64,000 nucleotides of DNA, from assembly GCF_020907275.1 (NCBI RefSeq), contig NZ_JAJJWI010000015.1, positions 62,001 through 126,000 of the forward strand, in the 5' to 3' direction. Shown piece by piece: positions 9,331 through 17,800 of this stretch. Position 1 is the stretch's first letter; each line of letters begins with the position of its first letter. The position numbers and the translations under genes were made by a program. Origin of the DNA: Pontibacter silvestris. Its GTDB lineage: Bacteria; Bacteroidota; Bacteroidia; Cytophagales; Hymenobacteraceae. A model generated the notes under the pieces. The model saw nothing but the letters and a program-made list of their open reading frames with translations. It was not told where the DNA came from and searched no databases.

Positions 9331-9597
9331 TTAGGATTTCTTACCAGTAGGATCTGTACTATTTCTATCGCTCTGCCAACCTGCGCCCTGTGTAGGTCTG
9401 TTCTGAGGGTCGACACGGGAGTGATTGTCACCTGAAGAAGTAGAACTACCGCTTGTCTTAGGGCTGTTTACTACGTTAGATGACTGATTTGATGTTTCTG
9501 TAGATGGTTTTCCACCTTTTTTACCCGCCTCAAATGATTTTTCTGGGTTACTCATTGATTCGTGGTGTTGCTGTCTTATATCTTTATCCTCTTCCAT
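9331..9597 (-). CDS. Small disordered protein 2 with KGG-type motif
   Basis: 88 residues, highly polar and rich in S, N, T, G, P and Q, with no Cys and one Phe and one Trp. Near residue 20 it carries SFEAGKKGGKP. This resembles the KGG motif (acidophilic stress-induced repeat) of general stress proteins such as GsiB, but present once rather than in tandem. No export signal or membrane segment. It is the middle member of three low-complexity genes in one orientation. The motif and composition suggest a desiccation or osmotic stress role; this is inference. A GGAACAT...ATAAACCT sequence upstream is shared with the gene at 9742-9990. Confidence 0.62.
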   Translation of the reverse strand: MEEDKDIRQQHHESMSNPEKSFEAGKKGGKPSTETSNQSSNVVNSPKTSGSSTSSGDNHSRVDPQNRPTQGAGWQSDRNSTDPTGKKS

Positions 9598-9617
9598 TTG
9601 CTTTCATAGATTATAGT

Positions 9618-9646
9618 GGAACATCATGAGGTAAATACATAAACCT
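9618..9646 (-). promoter_or_regulatory. Shared upstream motif, copy 1 (before small gene 2)
   Basis: On the minus strand AGGTTTAT (9646-9639) and ATGTTCC (9624-9618) are separated by 14 bases, about 21 bases upstream of the start at 9597. The same two blocks occur before the gene at 9990. No TAnnTTTG element is seen here, so an alternative sigma-factor promoter or an operator is possible. Confidence 0.3.
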
Positions 9647-9741
9647 CTTATTCTTCATACGTTGCCTTTCAGCACCTAGTTTGTTTACAGTCATATGTCC
9701 TATTCTGTGTAAAAACAGGAACTGCAGCTTTTTAACGATAA

Positions 9742-9990
9742 CTACCTGTTACCAGCTCCTTTTAAGCTGTCTGCATTTGCATCAGGTCTGTTCTCATTAT
9801 CGTTGTTGTCCTCCTGCCGAGGTACACCGCCTACACCTACATTGTTAGAAGATGTGGTACTGTTTTGGGAGGTTGTAGAACTTCCTTTTATAGATGATGC
9901 ATCTCTGTTATAAGAAGCATTGGTGTCGGCAGTACTCTGCTGCCCCTGAGTTTGATTTTGCTCTTTATCTGTATTCATCGCTTTCTTCAT
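9742..9990 (-). CDS. Small disordered hydrophilic protein 3
   Basis: 82 residues, not recognised. The composition is dominated by N, S, T, D, Q and G, with one Tyr and no Phe, Trp or Cys; a Ser/Thr/Asn-rich centre is followed by a GVGGVP turn and an acidic Asn-rich tail. No signal peptide or transmembrane segment. ATG at 9990 is taken as the start; a second Met five codons in (9978) is an alternative. It is first in transcription order of the three small genes. Likely intrinsically disordered and soluble. Function unknown; a stress-protectant role is a guess from composition. Confidence 0.6.
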   Translation of the reverse strand: MKKAMNTDKEQNQTQGQQSTADTNASYNRDASSIKGSSTTSQNSTTSSNNVGVGGVPRQEDNNDNENRPDANADSLKGAGNR

Positions 9991-9997
9991 TTAATTA

Positions 9998-10021
9998 GGA
10001 ACATAGTCTCTTTATAAACCT
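9998..10021 (-). promoter_or_regulatory. Shared upstream motif, copy 2 (before small gene 3)
   Basis: Minus-strand AGGTTTAT (10021-10014) and ATGTTCC (10004-9998) are separated by 9 bases, directly upstream of the start at 9990. The block sequences are identical to copy 1 but the spacing differs. This argues for a bound operator or chance rather than a rigid promoter. Confidence 0.28.
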
Positions 10022-10149
10022 GAACTACTCTTTACTTACGAAGTGTATGCTGTGCAGTTAAGCAGATAAAAGATTTAGAGTGATAAATACAGTGAAAGCC
10101 AACAGTGGAAGTCTAAGTTTTAACGGGATTTGAAGCTATGGTTAATCAG

Positions 10150-11334
10150 CTATATTTTCTGACAGTGTAGCACAACAGGCTTCTGGTGCATATCAGTAGT
10201 AAAGAAAAGGTAGTAATCACCTCCTTCTTTGATTCCGGTTTTCTTTCTTATGTCTGCTACAGAATCTGGGAAGTTTCGCACAGTAATGTTAGCCTTTTTT
10301 TGAGGTAGTAATCGGAGTAGCTCTTTTTTGTTGTAGCGACTTGTACTCATACAACGAAAAGCTCTGCCGGGAAAATCCTGCAACTCCTGTTCTAAAGTAT
10401 ACAGGTGGCTGTTTGGGTGCAGTTTATTTATACCCAAGTGCTGACCAAGGTATTTATAGGCTCCTGCTTTAAGTATAGCTGCGTTAGGCTCATATATAAA
10501 CTGCTGCGGGTCAGTAAAAAAAGGTTTTGCCAGTTCTTCTGCTGCACGGGTAAACTCCAACACCTGCTCTTTGCCTGGTAGTAAATTTACCGCCACTTGC
10601 TCTACCTGATCAGGAGTCGGAGCGTTAGATCGCAGCAAGTAAAGCACCTCTTTTACTTCATTCTGTACAGCCAGCACCCAAAGTTTTACAACACTTCCTA
10701 ACTGCTCTAGTGCGAGGTCAATATCCAACATTGGCGATGTTTTAAGAAGCACTGCATTTGCTTTGGATAACAGTATTGGCAGCAGGCCTAACACATCTGG
10801 TTGGCAGTCTTTGAGCAAATGCAGTTTTTCATCATGGTTGCCCCGGCGGGCCGGGTCCAGGTAAATGACATCGGCTTTACCTGTAAACAGTTCAAGAAAC
10901 TCTTCTGCTGACGTATTTACTGTCTTTATATTAGAAGCCTGGAGCAACTTGAAGTTATAAGTAGCTATTTCAGACAAAGCTTCATTTTGTTCCACGTGTA
11001 CCACTTGTGCAAAATGCCTGGCAAAATGGAATGTATCTATTCCAAAACCACCGGTCAGGTCTATCAGCATTTCTCCCTCGATAAGTGAGGCTTTATAAGC
11101 TGCCGTAGTTTCAGATGAGCTTTGTTCTACTGAAAGCGAAACAGGAAAAATTACGTCAGGGTTCTGAACAAAAGTGGGAAGTTTGGCTGCTGCTTTTTGC
11201 CGTGCCTGTATCTGCTGAACTAGTTCCACCATAGGCAGGTCGGGGTAGCGATTAGTCTGCAACATTAAGCTTGCCGGGTCTTGCCGTTGGTGGTCTAGTA
11301 TAAATTGCTTTTCTTTTGAAGAGAAGACACGCAT
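10150..11334 (-). CDS. Class I SAM-dependent methyltransferase with THUMP-like domain
   Basis: 394 residues. The N-terminal helical part (about 1-75) leads into a Rossmann methyltransferase domain: LIDLTGGFGIDTF near residue 90 is motif I (SAM binding), HVEQNE is the acidic loop, and VIYLDPARRG near residue 155 is motif IV. The C-terminal third fits the THUMP-like domain of this Bacteroidota family. The members are annotated as SAM-dependent, probably RNA-modifying, methyltransferases; the actual substrate is not known to me. It stands alone, with the three small genes downstream on the same strand and a promoter-like element upstream. Terminator not seen. Confidence 0.82.
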   Translation of the reverse strand: MRVFSSKEKQFILDHQRQDPASLMLQTNRYPDLPMVELVQQIQARQKAAAKLPTFVQNPDVIFPVSLSVEQSSSETTAAYKASLIEGEMLIDLTGGFGIDTFHFARHFAQVVHVEQNEALSEIATYNFKLLQASNIKTVNTSAEEFLELFTGKADVIYLDPARRGNHDEKLHLLKDCQPDVLGLLPILLSKANAVLLKTSPMLDIDLALEQLGSVVKLWVLAVQNEVKEVLYLLRSNAPTPDQVEQVAVNLLPGKEQVLEFTRAAEELAKPFFTDPQQFIYEPNAAILKAGAYKYLGQHLGINKLHPNSHLYTLEQELQDFPGRAFRCMSTSRYNKKELLRLLPQKKANITVRNFPDSVADIRKKTGIKEGGDYYLFFTTDMHQKPVVLHCQKI

Positions 11335-11377
11335 AAATTCGGAGGTTAAAGTTTTGTGTTTACGCCTGCTGGAGGTA

Positions 11378-11385
11378 CAAAGATA
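11378..11385 (-). promoter_or_regulatory. -7 promoter element for the methyltransferase
   Basis: Minus-strand TATCTTTG matches TAnnTTTG and lies about 44 bases upstream of the ATG at 11334. I do not see a clean TTG at the -33 position. Confidence 0.5.
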
Positions 11386-11463
11386 AGTATAAATGCAAAG
11401 GTGCTTCAGAAGAGGGAAAACGTTTATTATGCATTTTGTTTAATGTATTGCTTCGTTGTTAAA

Positions 11464-11471
11464 TAATTTTG
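11464..11471 (+). promoter_or_regulatory. -7 promoter element for small lipoprotein gene
   Basis: TAATTTTG matches TAnnTTTG and lies 57 bases upstream of the ATG at 11529. TTTG at 11435-11438 is 25 bases further upstream, somewhat far for a -33 element. Confidence 0.45.
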
Positions 11472-11528
11472 TATATGGCTGGTTAATACCTTATAAATTA
11501 ATTGTTTAACCAGATAACCCCATTTACA

Positions 11529-11618
11529 ATGAAAGACTGGATACGATTCTTGTTTCTTATTGTGCTGCTTACTGCCACTTTGATAAGCTGCGACGATTAT
11601 GACGATGCTGTTATATAA
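11529..11618 (+). CDS. 29-residue predicted lipoprotein/lipopeptide
   Basis: An ATG-to-TAA reading frame of 29 residues. Its N-terminus is a textbook lipoprotein signal: positively charged MKDWIR, a hydrophobic core of about 13 residues, then LISC at residues 18-21. Processing at that Cys would leave only a nine-residue acidic peptide beginning CDDYDD, anchored by lipid. It has its own -7 element upstream and a terminator directly downstream, which supports a real short gene rather than chance. It resembles the very short lipoproteins often missed in Bacteroidota genomes. Function unknown. Alternatives are a short membrane peptide or a leader ORF for an RNA. Confidence 0.55.
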   Translation: MKDWIRFLFLIVLLTATLISCDDYDDAVI

Positions 11619-11620
11619 GT

Positions 11621-11668
11621 AAAGCAAAAGACTCTGCTCTCTCCCGGCTGACTCTTTTGCTTTTTACA
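11621..11668 (+). terminator. Terminator after the small lipoprotein gene
   Basis: AAAGCAAAAG (11621-11630) pairs with CTTTTGCTTT (11654-11663), followed by two further T residues. The hairpin starts two bases after the stop codon at 11618 and precedes the ahcY promoter. Confidence 0.65.
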
Positions 11669-11700
11669 GGGCTAAATGTCCTGTTATATTCTTCGTAAAA

Positions 11701-11731
11701 TTGAAGTTGCGCAACAAAATATGTAATTTTG
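11701..11731 (+). promoter_or_regulatory. ahcY promoter
   Basis: TTG at 11701-11703 and TAATTTTG at 11724-11731 are separated by exactly 20 bases, the standard Bacteroidota -33/-7 layout. The ahcY ATG follows 25 bases later. Confidence 0.75.
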
Positions 11732-11756
11732 TGTTTTATCTGAAAAAAGCAATTGT

Positions 11757-13064
11757 ATGATCGATACACAGTTAAAATACAAAGTAAAAGACATTTCGCT
11801 GGCTGACTGGGGCCGCAAAGAAATAAGATTGGCAGAGGCAGAAATGCCGGGGCTGATGGCTATACGTGAGGAGTTTGGCCCAAGCAAGCCATTGGCTGGT
11901 GCAAGAATTGCAGGCTGTCTGCACATGACAATCCAAACAGCAGTTCTTATTGAGACACTGGTTGAGTTAGGTGCTGAAGTTACCTGGTCATCTTGTAATA
12001 TCTTCTCTACACAAGATCATGCTGCTGCTGCTATTGCTGCTGCCGGTATATCTGTTTATGCCTGGAAAGGTATGACAGCGGAAGAATTTGACTGGTGTAT
12101 TGAGCAAACACTTTTCTTTGGTGAAGACCGCAAGCCGCTGAACATGATTTTGGATGATGGTGGTGACCTGACTAACATGGTGTTAGACAAATATCCGGAA
12201 CTGGCTTCGGGCATTAAAGGGCTTTCTGAAGAGACAACAACTGGTGTTCACCGCCTGTACGAGCGTATGCGTAATGGCACCCTGCCAATGCCTGCTATTA
12301 ACGTAAACGACTCTGTAACAAAGTCTAAGTTTGATAACAAGTATGGCTGTAAAGAGTCTTTAGTGGATGCTATCCGTCGTGCTACTGACGTAATGATGGC
12401 TGGTAAAGTAGCCGTTGTGGCTGGTTATGGTGATGTAGGTAAGGGTTCTGCTGCTTCTTTGCGTGGAGCTGGCGCTCGTGTTATTGTTACAGAAATAGAC
12501 CCAATCTGTGCGCTTCAGGCAGCTATGGATGGGTTTGCCGTTAAAAGAATGACCGATGCTATAAAAGAGGCTGATATAGTGGTAACAGCTACTGGTAACC
12601 GCGATATTATATCTGAGCAGCACTTCCGGGCCATGAAAGACAAAACCATTGTATGTAACATTGGCCACTTCGATAACGAAATTGACATGGCTTGGTTAAA
12701 CACCAATTACGGTCATACAAAAGACGTTATTAAGCCACAGGTAGACCTTTACAACATCGAAGGTAAAGATATCATTGTACTGGCTGAAGGCCGTCTGGTA
12801 AACCTTGGTTGCGCGACAGGTCACCCATCTTTTGTAATGTCTAACTCTTTCTCTAACCAAACATTGGCGCAGCTAGAGCTTTGGACAAACACCGATGCCT
12901 ACGAGAATAAAGTGTATACGCTGCCAAAGCATCTGGATGAGAAAGTAGCTCGACTGCACTTAGGTAAAATTGGTGCAGAGCTGGATGAGCTAACACCAGG
13001 CCAGGCAAGTTATATAGGGGTAGAAGTAGAAGGCCCGTACAAGCCAGAGTATTACAGATACTAA
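11757..13064 (+). CDS. ahcY: Adenosylhomocysteinase (SAH hydrolase)
   Basis: 435 residues, normal family length. The enzyme hydrolyses S-adenosylhomocysteine to adenosine and homocysteine in the cytoplasm, clearing the product inhibitor of methyltransferases. Visible marks: the N-terminal substrate domain with [24 protein letters not shown]; the NAD-binding Rossmann core [11 protein letters not shown] near residue 222; and the C-terminal KPEYYRY, whose Lys and Tyr contact the neighbouring subunit's NAD. It stands as a single-gene unit with its own promoter and a strong terminator. The neighbouring methyltransferase on the opposite strand is a producer-type enzyme of its substrate, but any link is only positional. 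Confidence 0.98.
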   Translation: MIDTQLKYKVKDISLADWGRKEIRLAEAEMPGLMAIREEFGPSKPLAGARIAGCLHMTIQTAVLIETLVELGAEVTWSSCNIFSTQDHAAAAIAAAGISVYAWKGMTAEEFDWCIEQTLFFGEDRKPLNMILDDGGDLTNMVLDKYPELASGIKGLSEETTTGVHRLYERMRNGTLPMPAINVNDSVTKSKFDNKYGCKESLVDAIRRATDVMMAGKVAVVAGYGDVGKGSAASLRGAGARVIVTEIDPICALQAAMDGFAVKRMTDAIKEADIVVTATGNRDIISEQHFRAMKDKTIVCNIGHFDNEIDMAWLNTNYGHTKDVIKPQVDLYNIEGKDIIVLAEGRLVNLGCATGHPSFVMSNSFSNQTLAQLELWTNTDAYENKVYTLPKHLDEKVARLHLGKIGAELDELTPGQASYIGVEVEGPYKPEYYRY

Positions 13065-13093
13065 GCTTGTTCCTTCTCGGAGAAGGTGTATAT

Positions 13094-13132
13094 ACAACAA
13101 AAGCCGATGCCCACTGCATCGGCTTTTGTTGT
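13094..13132. terminator. Bidirectional terminator between ahcY and glycosyltransferase
   Basis: A perfect 17-bp stem (13094-13110 with 13116-13132) with the 5-base loop CCACT, and A- or T-rich edges on both sides. It lies between the convergent ahcY (+) and the gene ending at 13135 (-); the minus-strand gene ends 3 bases from the stem. Confidence 0.92.
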
Positions 13133-13134
13133 TA

Positions 13135-14121
13135 TTATAGAATAACCTTTTCGCCTTTGATACTACCTAAAATAAAGGAGGTTACTTCTCTCACCGTTTT
13201 ACGAGTCTTCAGCTCTTTCGAAACTGTTTTAAATTCCTTTTGCGATTCTTTTATTTTCTCAGCTGAGCTCAAAAACATTCTGAGAGATGAGAGATAGTAC
13301 CATCTGAAAGTAACTAGTCTGATAATGGCTTCAGGAATTAGCTGTAGGTACCATAGAAGCTTTTGTACTCCCTCCAGGTGTAGTGCATGCAGGAACATTT
13401 TGTTACGGTCGTAAATAGTGCTGACATACTTCTTTTTGCTCTTTGATTTGATAGAAGTAGATACCTGGTGCTGACAGACACTGCTATAGTCGTAATAGCA
13501 TTTAAAACCTAAACGCCAGGCTCTGAGTGAAAGCTCAACATCTTCTACATAAAAAGGAGAAAACAGCTCGTTGAACCCTTTCAAGTGCAAAAACTTTTCT
13601 TTGTCAATAAAAGCATTGGCTCCTGAAAGGTACATAGAATACAGGCCATCTTTCATGGCGCTTTCATCTTGAAGCAGGTAATTACTCGAAGTTTTTATTT
13701 TTGTTCCATGAAAGGAGGGAAGTTTAGCACCATCCTGTATTTTGTCATCGTTCCAACCAATAATTCTGCCCATCACACCAAAAGTGTCTGGTTTATCAAA
13801 GTACCTGAATTGGTGCGCAAAATAGCTTGGTGTCAGTTTTACATCACTATTTAACAGGAGTACCTTATCATAAGAGGCTGCTTTAATGCCATTATTAGAT
13901 GTAATGGAAAACCCACTGTTTTGTCTATTGACCATTACTTTGATAGTTGGATAATTCTTCTGAAGGTACTCTACAGAGTTATCTGTGGAACAGTCATCTA
14001 CTACAATAATTTCAGAAGGTTTATCTATGTTTTGCAACGCCGCCTCAACTGTCGGGAGCGTGTCTTGAAACAGGTGAACACCATTATAATTTGGTATTAC
14101 AACAGAAATGCCTTTAACCAT
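13135..14121 (-). CDS. GT2 family glycosyltransferase (rhamnosyltransferase-like)
   Basis: 328 residues. The GT-A fold is evident: SVVIPNYNG at the N-terminus, IVVDDCSTDNS near residue 40, LLNSDVKL near residue 92 (the DxD-type metal/nucleotide site) and FYVEDVELSLRAWRLG near residue 192. The last 70 residues are amphipathic and basic, with no clear membrane helix. Family members transfer sugars to cell-surface glycans such as O-antigen or exopolysaccharide; the exact donor cannot be told. It is 51 bases downstream of the hexapeptide-repeat protein and ends against the ahcY terminator, so the two are likely cotranscribed. Confidence 0.85.
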   Translation of the reverse strand: MVKGISVVIPNYNGVHLFQDTLPTVEAALQNIDKPSEIIVVDDCSTDNSVEYLQKNYPTIKVMVNRQNSGFSITSNNGIKAASYDKVLLLNSDVKLTPSYFAHQFRYFDKPDTFGVMGRIIGWNDDKIQDGAKLPSFHGTKIKTSSNYLLQDESAMKDGLYSMYLSGANAFIDKEKFLHLKGFNELFSPFYVEDVELSLRAWRLGFKCYYDYSSVCQHQVSTSIKSKSKKKYVSTIYDRNKMFLHALHLEGVQKLLWYLQLIPEAIIRLVTFRWYYLSSLRMFLSSAEKIKESQKEFKTVSKELKTRKTVREVTSFILGSIKGEKVIL

Positions 14122-14172
14122 TAGTGTATTTCTTGTAAGGTGCTTTTCTTCTTTTAAGCCTGTTGGCTTTTC

Positions 14173-14784
14173 TTATTTTACTTTGTGCTGTTCTATTAGC
14201 TCAAGCCTTTTTACAATAGAATTCTTTTCTAATATAGTGCCGGGAGACAAAACTGCATTCGCACCTATTCTTGAATTATCGCCAACTAAAGAACCAAATT
14301 TTTCTGTTCCTGTTTCAATTATTTTTGATTCATACAAAACAGAGATTTCCTTCGAGGCTCTTTCGTTATAATGGTTAGCTGCTATAGACCCAGCTTCAAA
14401 ATTTATATTCTTCCCAATAATACTATTCCCTATGTAGTTGAAATGCGCAACGGCAGTTTCTGAACAAATAACACTACTTTTAATTTCACAACCAGGGCCA
14501 ATCTTTACAGCACTATCAAGATAAACACCTTCTCTGAAATATGCATGTGCTCCAACATAGCAGTTCTTACTAACTATTACCGGACGCTTCATGATGACTC
14601 CTTCCTCAACTATTGCTGTTTTATGCACAGCAATACCATCGTTGATATTATAATCCTCAGAAAGAGATGAAATCGTTTTATTCAAGATCTCTTTAAGGCT
14701 ATTGGTGATGTCCCAGGGCTGTAAAGCTGTTTGGCCGGGAAAGATTTGTGAGAAGCCTTTTATAAAATTATCTATAACTATCAT
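14173..14784 (-). CDS. Left-handed beta-helix (hexapeptide repeat) transferase, GlmU C-domain-like
   Basis: 203 residues. An N-terminal segment of about 55 residues is followed by repeated hexapeptides ([LIV]-G-x4 type), for example AIVEEGVIMKRPVIV, KIGPGCEI and IGANAVLSPGT, forming a left-handed beta-helix. HFNYIGNSIIGKNINFEAG near residue 115 resembles the active-site coil of GlmU/DapH acyltransferases. No uridylyltransferase domain is present, so it is an acyltransferase-type domain alone. Bacteroidota genomes hold such proteins near cell-surface sugar genes. It may acylate an amino sugar nucleotide used by the following glycosyltransferase; substrate unknown. Confidence 0.78.
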   Translation of the reverse strand: MIVIDNFIKGFSQIFPGQTALQPWDITNSLKEILNKTISSLSEDYNINDGIAVHKTAIVEEGVIMKRPVIVSKNCYVGAHAYFREGVYLDSAVKIGPGCEIKSSVICSETAVAHFNYIGNSIIGKNINFEAGSIAANHYNERASKEISVLYESKIIETGTEKFGSLVGDNSRIGANAVLSPGTILEKNSIVKRLELIEQHKVK

Positions 14785-14864
14785 TTAAGTTATTCAAATC
14801 AATTTTGTTCTATGAAAGAAGTTTTTTCGATACCTGTTCATCTTACTGAAAGTTGATCTAAAAT

Positions 14865-17800
14865 TTAAATCTTCATTATTTTCATAGTATCAATCAGCTT
14901 GCCATTGTTATAAACTTTTACAACATATATGCCTTGAGGAAGCAGTGATATATCTGTTGCCACACCGGAGTGCATGTCTTTGCTGATGACCAGCTGCCTG
15001 CCTTGTAAATCTACTACCTCGATATTAAGTAAAGAGACTCTATTACTATTCCATGTAAGAAACAATTTGTCTTTTACAGGATTAGGAAACAGTTTAATGA
15101 GTTGGCTACTGCCTGGATCAGTAATGCCTGTAACTACAGGTTCGGCGAAATTATTTTCTAAGACGGAAACATTGTTTTTAATTGTATTGGCAGCTACTAG
15201 CTCCGGCTTGCCGTCACCATTCAGATCACCAGTCGCAACATTGGTATCATAGGTGCTGGTGGTGAAATCTATGTTGCCAGCAAAGGAGATGTCCCCGCTT
15301 CCCGGAAAAGTATTTTCTAGAACAGAGACCAAGCCTGTAAGTCCTCTTCCTGTGTATAGGTCTAGTTTACCGTCGCCGTTAAGATCAGCAAGGGAAATAT
15401 TCAGGGCTGTTAAACTATAATCTTGCCTTACCCCTAATGAAACAAGATCACTGTTACTGATGTTTTTAAAGAACGAAATAGTATTTGAATCACTACTACT
15501 TGAAACTATTACATCTACTTTACTGTCACCATCCAGATCGCCCGTAATCACATGCGTAGGGTGTGCTACGGTAGCGTAATCTATTCTTGGGGCGAGGGAA
15601 ATATTTCCGCCTGCGCTTGTATTTCTAAATATTGAAATACTTTCATTGCTGAAATTAGAGATTATCAGATCGGGCTTACCATCTTTGTCCAAGTCAGCTG
15701 TGGTGAGGTTATCAGGATGCGTTAGTAAGGGGAAGTCCTGTTTTGGCGCCATGGAAATAGCCCCCGGTGAAACGGTGGTGTTTTTAAAGATAGAGAACAT
15801 TCCTGAATTACCACTTGACACGATAATGTCAGGTTTCCCATCCTTGTTCATATCAGCTATAGCAACTCCTATGGAACCATTACCTGTATTGTAGTCAGTT
15901 TTGGATGCAAACGAAATTGTTCCGCTGGTACTTGTGTTTCTGAAGACAGAAATAGTGCTTTCGTTGCCTGAATTAATATTATTAACGACTATATCTGGCT
16001 TTCCGTCCCCGTCAAGGTCGCCAATGGCTAGCTTTCGTGGGTCTGGGCCTGTATTAAAGTCAAGTCTTGAATTGAAAGCGATTGCTCCTGAACTACTGTT
16101 ATTTTTCAGCACCGAAATAGTATTCCCTACACCATTTACAGTAATTATGTCGGCTTTGCCATCATCATTTATGTCAGCTATGGAAACAGCAGTAGGGTAA
16201 GTTCCCACCCCATAATTAGCGGCCACAGAAAATGAGCTATTCGTTATAGTGGTATTGTCAGTGGAGAAGGTCTGCATGAATGGCTGTGATGAATAGGCCG
16301 TTAGGTTGTTTGTAGTAACACTGATAGGCTGGTATGTGGCTCCGGCAGGAACAATTACATCCAGTTGTGTGGCACTGGCAGAACGCACCGCTGCTTTTAC
16401 TGCGCCAAAGAAAACAATATTTTCTGAAGCAATTGGGTTAAAGTTTGTGCCGCTTATAGTTACTAAAGATTCCGCAGGCCCTGAAGCAGGTGTAAAGGAG
16501 TTGATTGTTGGGACTCCAAAACTAAATCCGGCTAGAGTGGCCGTACCATTTTTACCTGTTACACTTATGCTACCACTAGCTCCTGCGCCCACAATGGCTG
16601 AGATGCTAGTGGCTGAATTAACTATAAAGGACGATGCCGCCACATCTCCAAAGTACACCTCTGTAGCGCCAGTGAAGTTCGAGCCAGTAATGGTTACTGT
16701 GGTTCCATTGGTGCCTGATGTTGGAGTAAATGAGCTGATAGAAGGTGCTACATTGGTGCCAATCTGATTTATCAGAACTGAAACGGTAGCGGCAGACGAA
16801 TTGGCAGCAATTATATCAGGTCGGCTGTCGCCATTTAAATCGCCGGTACTTACATAAACAGGGACATCACCTACTCCATAATGTATAGGAGCGTCAAATG
16901 ATAAGTTGCCAACTGTACTGGTGTTTCTTAAAGCTGAAACCTGATTTGACATTCTGTCTGAAGAGACGAGATCAGGTTTCCCATCGCCATTAAGATCAGC
17001 AATAGAAGCACAAACAGTATAACTACCTGTTGTAAAACTCTGCTGAGGATGAAAGGAAATGCTTCCTTCTGTGCTGATATTCTTTAACACGATCAGACTA
17101 TTTGATGGAGCACTTGCAGCTATCACTTCAGGCTTACTATCTCCATCCAAATCTCCAGTTGAAATAGTGAATAAACCGGTTGCAGTTACGTAATTAACAG
17201 GGGCATCAAATAAAAAACCGTCAGTGGAAATATTCCTCATGATGTAGATTCCTGACTTGCTACCCTGGCTTGTAATGGTCAAGTCAGGCTTAGCATCACC
17301 ATCCAGATCACTAATGGCTACACCATAAACATTAGAGCCTACAACGAGATCAACTTTTTCCTCAAAGGAGATACTTCCGGGCATACTTGTATTTTTATAA
17401 AGGCTAACCTTGTTTGAACCATTGTTACCTACTGCCAAGTCAGGTTTCCCATCTCCATTCAGGTCTCCTATAGCTACTGAATATGGTGCATTATCCGCTG
17501 GGAAGTCTAGTTTTGATGCAAAGGAGATAGTGCTGGTAGTACTTGTATTTCTAAAAATAGAAATAGAATGTAATCCTATATTATTTGTTAGAACAAAGTC
17601 CAGTTTGCCATCACCGTCTAAATCACCCGTGGCAGATCCTGCGTGATCACTGCCTGTTGCTTCAAAATCGAGCTTTGCTCCAAAAGAGAGATCAGTGTCT
17701 GAACTGGTATTAGGGAACACCGAAACAGTATTAGAACTCCCTCTGGACACCAAAAGGTCGCTCATTCCGTCTAGGTTAAAATCAGCAAGTGAAATACTGT

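Noticed and set aside
9106-9990. Toxin-antitoxin or phage origin for the three small genes.
   Set aside because: No antitoxin DNA-binding fold, no toxin motif, no integrase or att repeats nearby; composition fits disordered stress-type proteins better.
15646-16767. Several plus-strand open frames opposite the FG-GAP gene.
   Set aside because: They are antisense shadows of the repeats; the Gly/Asp-rich repeat code gives long stop-free antisense stretches rich in Ser, Pro and Phe.
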